In this document: positions 56,979 to 64,000 of the stretch, in pieces
Numbering within the stretch: the stretch's first letter is position 1
Layout of the letters: every line of letters begins with the position of its first letter
Assembly (NCBI GenBank): GCA_030407085.1
Contig: CM059585.1
Span: forward strand, 119,703,001 to 119,767,000
Length of the DNA stretch: 64,000 nt
DNA from: Trichopria drosophilae
Lineage: Eukaryota; Arthropoda; Insecta; Hymenoptera; Diapriidae
Direction of reading: 5' to 3'
Program-made: the position numbers and the translations under genes
Notes under the pieces: model-generated
Databases searched by the model: none
Told to the model about the DNA's origin: nothing
The model's input: only the letters and a program-made list of their open reading frames with translations

Positions 56979-59900
56979 TATGTAACACAGGCACAAAAGA
57001 TGTGTTTTGTTCGAGATATTACGCTGATATTCTTACGTATTTTTTTTTCTCTGCTGTATCCGAATCTGAAATCAGAATTGTTTAATTAGCTCAGAGTTTT
57101 GGGAAAAACTGTTGATAATTACTTATTAAATATAACAAAAAATGTCTTTTGCCAAAATATATCACCATGGTACATTTTATTGTCAGATTATCGAAAATTA
57201 AAATTACTATTAAACTATGAATATTGTACAAGGTTTAAAATAATTTGTTTGCACAATCGTTATTAAACTTAAATTAAAAAATTTTTTTTTTAAATGTTGC
57301 TATATTTTACTAAATTAATTTTGAAATTAAGAAAAGTAGAGTAAGCTTTATAAATTTTTAATTTTTTTCTTAAAAAAATGTTTCTTGTCAAAAAATCATT
57401 TTGCGTTTTTTGTTATATTAGCATTCAATTCCTGTAAAAAATTACTCAACAAATAATGTTTTCGTTATTTTCTAACCAGCACCATAGAGATGATTTCTCT
57501 TAAATTTTAAGGTCACCGTTTAAAAACTCGAATAATTATGTTTTTATAATTGCATTTTAAATAACAACAAAATAAAAGGCATTAAAATGGTTTATCAGGT
57601 TAAAGATGCTTTTAAATAACTTTATATCAAAATATGAAATAACAATTTTATCTTATAATTTTTCTTTTTAGTTCAGTGTTCCTATGATACAATTAATAAA
57701 ATAAGAGAGTCGTTAATATTTAATCCTTAAATTAATAAAATGAGATAGAATCAAGTACGTGTATTTATGGGAATATTGGAAACTAAAGAGTAGTTAACAA
57801 AGGCGTCAACATTGCATATAGCGTAAATTACTAACCACATAAAAGGTTAATAAAATGTCGAATTTCACGTACATTGCCAAACAGTCAAGCTTAATACACG
57901 CAGAATGCTAATTACTTAACAAAGCTGAACTTGACGTTGACGCTAATTGTAAAATTCAATGGCCACGCCTTCCTCACCGCAATGTGACAAGCGGTAACTG
58001 TTCCTCTGTCGGTAACCTCGTTTCCCACATTCTCAACTACAGCACAATGGGTATTGGGTATTAAAGAAAATCCTTAAATCTTTAGCTAATTTTTATTAGT
58101 GAAAAAGCATTCAGTTAAACAACTCATATTACATTCATTTTGCATAACAAGTGCGCGCCCGTTTCCATTTCCTTTTGGCTTTTGGGTATTGAATTTGTAT
58201 ACGTGACTTGGGTTCTTGATATCGGCGTGCACGAAGAAGCGGTTGTTTAATGCGAATAAAAATATGTTCATTTGACAAAATTATTTTTGAAATAGTAAAG
58301 AACATATTTTTTAAACTGGTTTCCATCAGTTTAGTCGTAAGGCTCAAATTAAGGATGAAATATACTACGAACAGACTAAATGGAAATGAAGGTTGCATGA
58401 CATGTTGATAATAAACAAGGAAAGCTAAGAATTGAAAAATTCAACGTATACATAATATTACAAAAAACGGTGCGCCTATGATAATCCCTTTCGGCGAACA
58501 TCCATGGAGCGACAAAATTTTACCTGATAAAGAAGTGCAAACACTCCTTAAATCGTTGCAAGTTTAACGCTTAGAAATTGACCGTTCCATGAAGCTTTTT
58601 AAGGAGCCAAATTCGATCGATTCGTGACATTTCGCCTTTACGCATTCGCACGAGCACAATGGTTTTTAGAAAAAACATTACGCGCGCAGATTGTCACGGT
58701 CGTTCGTGCGTTGCGCAGCTCCCGTAATTGACTGAATTGTTTGTTCTTATACGCCGTCATTTTTAATCCAAAAGGCTTTCTTCGAGAATGTTCGGGCATT
58801 GCTCCTGCACGGTACGCGCTTTTCTAGATTAACTTCTAGATTTTATTCTTGACTTTTATTCGTAATAACACCATATTTACAAAAAAACGTGTCTTTGTAT
58901 TCATTATGACAAAGTTTGTAATTTCACTACCTACATGTCGTCTACAAAATGTTTCGTTTAGTCTCTCGCTTGTCGGCTGGTTTTTAAATATTTTATTAAA
59001 TATGTCGTTTTTCCGCAGGCCCTTGCACCTTTACATACAAATTCTCAAAATCGGGGAGCACGATATCGCCAGAGCAAGCGTCGTTCTTCACTCGAATCGA
59101 TTTGAACCGATCTACGAATCGGTTACTACTGCTCTTACTTCTTTTTTCATGAAGGGATGTCGGAACTTCGACAACGGAATTGATGGCGTGCAATGAAGCC
59201 GCTTCTTTAAATTGCTAAAAACATTCAGCCACACTACTCTCGATCATTCCACGCATTCTTTTCAATCATTCACTCCCTATCTTTCATTCGATATCACTCT
59301 TTCGATCACATCCCCATAATTAACGACATTGATTCCAGCTTCTATTGTTTCCAATAATGTCTGCGCGAACGCCGATATGGACCTGTTACGGTATCACCGA
59401 TATCGATATCAACATCGGCATCCGTTATCTACTTGCTACGTTAATGTCGACTTCAACCTTACCGTCAATATCAACATTAATACCGACATCGATATCAAAA
59501 CCATTGTCGGTTTGGATGAAGTTTGATCCTGCCAACACTGACGTCGAGTTTGATCGGTCAAATTCTCGTCGACGTCAAAAAGTTGTATCAAAGTCTTCTA
59601 CGTAAAGCTTTAGTTGTATACTTCCTTAGGAAAATCCATATGGAATAAGTAGGATATTAAATGAAAAAAAGAAGATTTTATCAAAGTGGATGTCCGTATT
59701 TAAATTGCTCATAGCTAATTTGTACAAAGAGAAATAAACAATCTTACCAACGTCACACATTCACGATAATGAATATTTATATCTCATGCGGGGTGCCATA
59801 ATCTTTTACGAATTCAAGTCTCTGAATCAATATTCTACTGTGATAAGTCGTCAACGAACGCTCTAAAACTTATTTCGCCCAAAAAAGCTTTTAACCTAAA

Positions 59901-60671
59901 TTGTCGAATCGTTGCATCCACCCGGCCGCATTTCCGACGTTCAAGAACGGAACGGAACAATGATTCTCCTGGAGAACAATGCTTTCGCTAATCGATCGAT
60001 GACAATACGGTATTATAATATTTAATAGTACCTATTCATAATAAAAAGAACCGATCAAATTCGAACGACGAGGATTCCATTCCGTTTCGCGAGTTCAGTC
60101 GCGCAATCGCGATTATCGATTCTCCCCTCGTAACAATGCAAAAATTGTTGCCTGCTTTTATTTACAGAGTGATTACCGTCGCATTCTTCGCGTATTATAT
60201 ATCTACATGAAACGATTTATATCAGCATATGGGTCGTGCTCAGAAATAAAACTGGCGCAGTTGCACCGGAATTACTCGGTAACTTCATAAAAATATAGAC
60301 AATGTTGCGCAATAATATAGCGATAACAATAGTTCCAATAGTAAAATAAATAATATGATACTAATGATAATAATAAAAATACTAGTAAGTACAAAAGAGT
60401 GACTGCGATTCGAAATTGCGCCGAGCTCGTCTCGAGCGCCATCCTAGTCGAGGGTACTTGACGATATCCGCGCAAATTTCCGGGACAGTTGAGTTCGAGG
60501 AATATTTTCGATTTTCCAACGCATAGTTTTCATTAACACGATACTATTATCTCGGTGTAGAGCTCAGTACCTGCATGGTCCCTATCCACTACGCGTTGAA
60601 TCGAGCGTTACATTATTTGTAGCTCGATTTCTTGGAATGGGCTTGTTTGCGGTAGATTTTACTCATTTGCT
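56979..60671. other. 3.7 kb intergenic, downstream of the ABCA gene
   Basis: AT-rich up to about 58500, then more mixed. A candidate acceptor TTTTTCCGCAG at about 59009-59019 precedes an open stretch with no recognised product. 59370-59520 holds a degenerate GATATCAACATC-type simple repeat that generates aspartate/asparagine-rich frames. No gene is convincing. Confidence 0.45.
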
Positions 60672-60677
60672 TTTATT
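60672..60677 (-). terminator. polyadenylation signal of the ABCA gene
   Basis: On the minus strand AATAAA occurs 20 bases after the stop codon of the ABCA reading frame, which would give a very short 3' untranslated region. Other AATAAA-like sequences lie further downstream, so alternative ends are possible. Confidence 0.5.
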
Positions 60678-60696
60678 CGCTGGTGGCTCCAAAGTA

Positions 60697-63600
60697 TCAC
60701 TCGCCACCGTTCATCTCGTCGTAATGAGAGAATTTGAGGAACACTTGTTCGAGTGTGGTTTGGCTGAAACTGTATTCTTCGATGTCCAACTCCAGTTTAG
60801 CTGAAAAATTTAAATTTATTTTTAAAACCTGTTATCCTAAAGTTAGTAATACCTAACAAAGTAAATAACACTGGCGATGCTAACCCTTTTCCAGCTTTGT
60901 AAAGCAATCGGCCAGCGAATTGACACTGTGCTGGGGTACGGCAAATACTAATCTATCGGCGAAACTCTCCTCTATTGTAGCGTCAGGGAATAGTTCAGAG
61001 ACAAATTCCTTGAGGCCTGATATCCGATTCCCGGAGGGCGTAGTTGGGGTGCAGTCTCCACCTAGCAGCTTCATCTCTAAGGTATAACCGGCACCATACA
61101 AATTTTTTAAATGCTGAGTAGATCCAACACATCGCATTTCTCCTTTCACCATTATTCCTACTCGAGAGCAAAGAGCATCTGCTTCCTCCATTGAATGAGT
61201 TGTCAATATTGCTCCACGCCCTCCCTATTGTAAAGAACAAATTGTATTTTTTAGCACGACGTTCTAAGGTCAATAAGAATAGTATTTCGGTGTACATCGT
61301 CTGTAATGTTATGCACCAACCTGGAAACTAGCAAGGATTGTGTCCCAGAGGAACCGTTTTGAGCGAGGATCCATGCCAGTACTTGGTTCATCCATCAAGA
61401 CAACTTTTGGACCTCCCACCATCGCCATTGCGAAACTAAGTTTTCTTCTCGTTCCTCCTGAACACTCTTGGGTCTGCTTATCTGCGTGTTCATGAATTTG
61501 CAGGCCAGATAAGTACAGATTTACAATCCTAAAATAATTTCAACCAGCGTGAATTGATATGACGAGAAAATCACGCAACTATTTAGAGTTAAAGAACTTA
61601 TTTAAGTAAGTACCTGCTAACTTCACCACACGGTACTCCACGGATGGCTGCATAACATTCTAGGTGTTCTCGTACAGTTATATTTTTCCACTGCGCATCA
61701 TGTTGAGGGCAATATCCCATTTGCCTGAACGCCTCGGTCATATGGGAATTGATATTGTGGCCACCAATTTGAACTCTACCTTTGGTAGCTGCTTCCTCTG
61801 CAATAATAATCTTCATGGTGGTCGTTTTTCCAGCACCATTATGACCCAATAGACCAAAGACTTCTCCTGGTTCAACGGCCATCGACAAATTCCGTACCGC
61901 GACCTTTTTTAATGGCTGTTCCTCTTCGCGTTTCGAACCGCAATTGCAGTAAGATTCAGGTTGTCTATATTCTTTTCTTAAATTCTAAAAATTCACAAAA
62001 TTCACAAATAAATGACGTGGATTTCGTCTAATATATGAAAAAATATAGAAATATACCTGAACTAAAACAACTGGCGATTGTTGTAAATTCGGGGAATTAA
62101 CTATGTTGAATACTTTCTGTCGTTCATTCTTCACATCTATATCCTCGTGATCACCAACATCAGAGTTTTCCATGTTTTCTTCGCCTATTGATCCTCCATT
62201 TCGCTGTAAGTATTTTATCGGTCTATTCAAAATATTCCATCGTAATTTTTTTCAAGAATTCATTTAGAATCGAAACTTACCAATATATGCTTGAATAAAT
62301 CACTAACATTCCCGCCAGTTTTTTTAATGTCTAGTATTAGAAGAACGATGAACCAAACGGGAATATGAAGTATCACACCTAGAGCCATCACGATAATTTC
62401 GGTCGTAAGATAATCATATATTGTAAGGTGATGGCAAGCAGCGTTGATGGAACACATAAGATGAACTCTGTCGACATAGTACACCGCTGCATACGGTAGG
62501 TACATTGAATTCAGCAAGGAAAATACGACGTGAAGAGCCAGTGCTGCTGTTCCACCTAATGAACAATAACAACACATCCCAAATATCAACTTTATCCCAA
62601 TACATCTGTACATTTTGAGTTTAGTATTTAGCACACACTTACCAAGGCCGAGCATATCCAAAACCATGACTAGTACAAATGGAATGAGTCCGAAGAAGGT
62701 GGCAATGTTGGGCAAGAAACTTTGCGCCGAATCCATCTTATCAAAAATATAATTCAGACAAGTCGAAAACAGAATCGACGATGGGCAGTAAAGCATGAGA
62801 AGTCCACCAAGGGTCAAAAGTGCTGGAACTTCTTGAAGAGATGGCACGTCGAATAAGAAAATTATTCCAAGTATACACATACTTATAAAAGTCATCAACC
62901 CAACCAAGACAATGAAATACGTGAGAAAATACATGAAAAATGACAGGCCGTTTACGCGTAGTTGATTCTTCGCTTTGATCTGAAAATAATTAGTTTATAA
63001 TTATGTTATACATATATAAATAAATAAATAAAAAAGACTAATAAATTGCATATATTCATCAGTACACTAAACGCACCTCGCGATCGTAAACCATATCAAC
63101 GGCAAGAGTTATAGGCACCAGTACGAAGTCCATTCCTATAAACAGGGCCGAACTGGCAATTCCAATATTGAACTCTTGAGGTTGCGACGTTTGTTGAAAA
63201 GGGTGGGTTTTGACCGAAATAGGCTCTGGATTGGAAGCACCAGTTACAAGTCTAAAAATATAATGTAAACTTATATATCTTAAAGTTATATGAATATTAT
63301 TATTAATGTATTTTGAACGTCACGTATTTCGAAGCCGTACTTGTAATAGGCGTTACTGTAGATATTCATAACTATTGGCAAGGAATGTTGCATGGTGTCA
63401 TTATACAGTACAGTCATGCTCATCATGGATAGATTATAATCAGTGATGTTCACCATAGCCATTTGTGGTGCCCGATATAACAAATCGACAAAATTCCCAT
63501 CGAATTCCTCAATATGTCTGGCACTTTGACTGACACTGTTGATTAATGGGGTTATGTCTCGATCTGAACTATTTATGTAAAACAGCTTAGTTTCATCTAG

Positions 63601-63950
63601 ATACGTTTCTAAACAAAAATACGTCACACGTTAGGGCATTTAGTTTAGATGCTAGATTACCAGGAATTTGAAAATAATAATACCATTGTTTAGTTCGAGG
63701 CTCTGCATTTTTAAATCAACAGTTTGTATGCTATTCAAATATAGTCCTAGAACAACGAGTGCTAACGGTGCGACTATCGTAAAATACAGAAGTTGGATGC
63801 TTCTGAATAATCGAAGAACACGCAATCGTAGCATGGCGTAAAGAGTTTGTAGGAAGTTAGGCCGAATTTTTATGGGATCCAGACCAAGGCCGAGTACAGC
63901 TGGGTGTTTGTCATTGTGCTGCGCATTGTCTGGTACTTCGCCTGGTATCA
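60697..63950 (-). CDS. ABCA-subfamily ABC transporter, C-terminal half (partial)
   Basis: I can assemble ten minus-strand exons with GT-AG introns: 63950-63684, 63608-63341, 63251-63077, 62979-62643, 62555-62281, 62203-62057, 61984-61614, 61528-61321, 61224-60885 and 60800-60697, giving about 829 residues to the TGA. The first exon starts in phase, so the N-terminal half lies beyond the window. The part seen is the second membrane domain: one helix ([20 protein letters not shown]), a large external loop with N-glycosylation sites, then further helices. The second ATPase follows, with Walker [11 protein letters not shown]-loop YCPQHD, signature [10 protein letters not shown], Walker [14 protein letters not shown] and switch histidine [12 protein letters not shown]. 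The C-terminus [17 protein letters not shown] is typical of ABCA proteins. Full ABCA transporters move lipids across membranes. It looks ABCA3-like, but the orthologue is not settled. All catalytic motifs are intact, so the gene is probably functional. Confidence 0.92.
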
Positions 63951-64000
63951 CTAGAAATTGTAAATATGTGTTATCATTATAGTCTCGCTTGGTAGAAAAT

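Noticed and set aside
59329..59605. Asparagine/aspartate/isoleucine-rich frame as a low-complexity protein
   Set aside because: The pattern follows a degenerate GATATCAACATC-type simple repeat in the DNA and also appears in a second frame.
62555..62643. Continuous reading through 62556-62642 as coding in the ABCA gene
   Set aside because: Although open in frame, the segment has a GTAAGT donor and a TTCATTAG acceptor, and joining the flanks ([11 protein letters not shown]) restores an ABCA-like helix; the extra residues do not fit.
63286..63340. Extension of the ABCA exon to the stop near 63286
   Set aside because: The frame is only compatible with the next exon if it is spliced at the GTACGG donor after 63341, which gives the ABCA-like NAYYK-LVTGA junction.

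Overview
The window looks like nuclear DNA from an insect, most likely a hymenopteran (bee, ant or wasp). It is AT-rich with short GC-rich patches. It carries a divergent insect-type ionotropic receptor, a multi-exon ABCA transporter with nine compact GT-AG introns of 72-97 bp, and arthropod transposons (Tc1/mariner, piggyBac-like, non-LTR retrotransposons). I see no bacterial or viral operon, rRNA, tRNA or CRISPR array. The order-level assignment is inference.

Host genes are sparse. A single-exon divergent ionotropic receptor lies on the minus strand at 9168-11069. The C-terminal half of an ABCA-subfamily transporter (second membrane domain and second ATPase) lies on the minus strand at 60697-63950, and its N-terminal half lies beyond the right edge. 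Between them, roughly 11-60 kb, I recognise no intact host gene, only mobile-element debris, tandem repeats and GC-rich patches that could hold unrecognised exons or regulatory DNA.

Layout. 0.55-6.0 kb: a 5.5 kb inverted duplication whose ~0.7 kb arms each carry the same small MITE; between the arms lie a 536 bp foldback, a LINE tail with a 14 bp target duplication and a hairpin cluster. 6.4-7.8 kb: a piggyBac-like palindromic MITE with TTAA duplications. 8.4-14.35 kb: a stretch bounded by mariner-type CAGGGTGTCC ends that holds both the receptor gene and a decayed transposase. 15.5-17.5 kb: a CR1/Jockey-group LINE. 19-21.8 kb: degenerate TCGGG-rich repeat around a GC-rich island. 25.9-26.7 kb: a GTTTTGGCGCC inverted-repeat element. 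27.3-27.9 kb: a GC-rich block with a long open frame. 30.5-30.9 kb: a palindromic fragment of the mariner family of 53.6 kb. 31.5-35.0 kb: an R2/R4/Dong-type LINE. 40.0-40.6 kb: a LINE remnant. 41.6-42.4 kb: a second copy of an unclassified TTCGACC repeat. 45-46 kb: a two-tier tandem repeat. 50.8-53.2 kb: a Jockey-like LINE. 53.6-57.0 kb: an almost complete mariner-type element.

The most interesting points are: the receptor gene sitting between mariner ends; the 53.6-57.0 kb element, whose long terminal inverted repeats are built from ~267 bp tandem modules, each with several perfect TCAAGGTCA nuclear-receptor sites; the inverted duplication with matching MITEs in both arms; and three separate clusters of short perfect hairpins.
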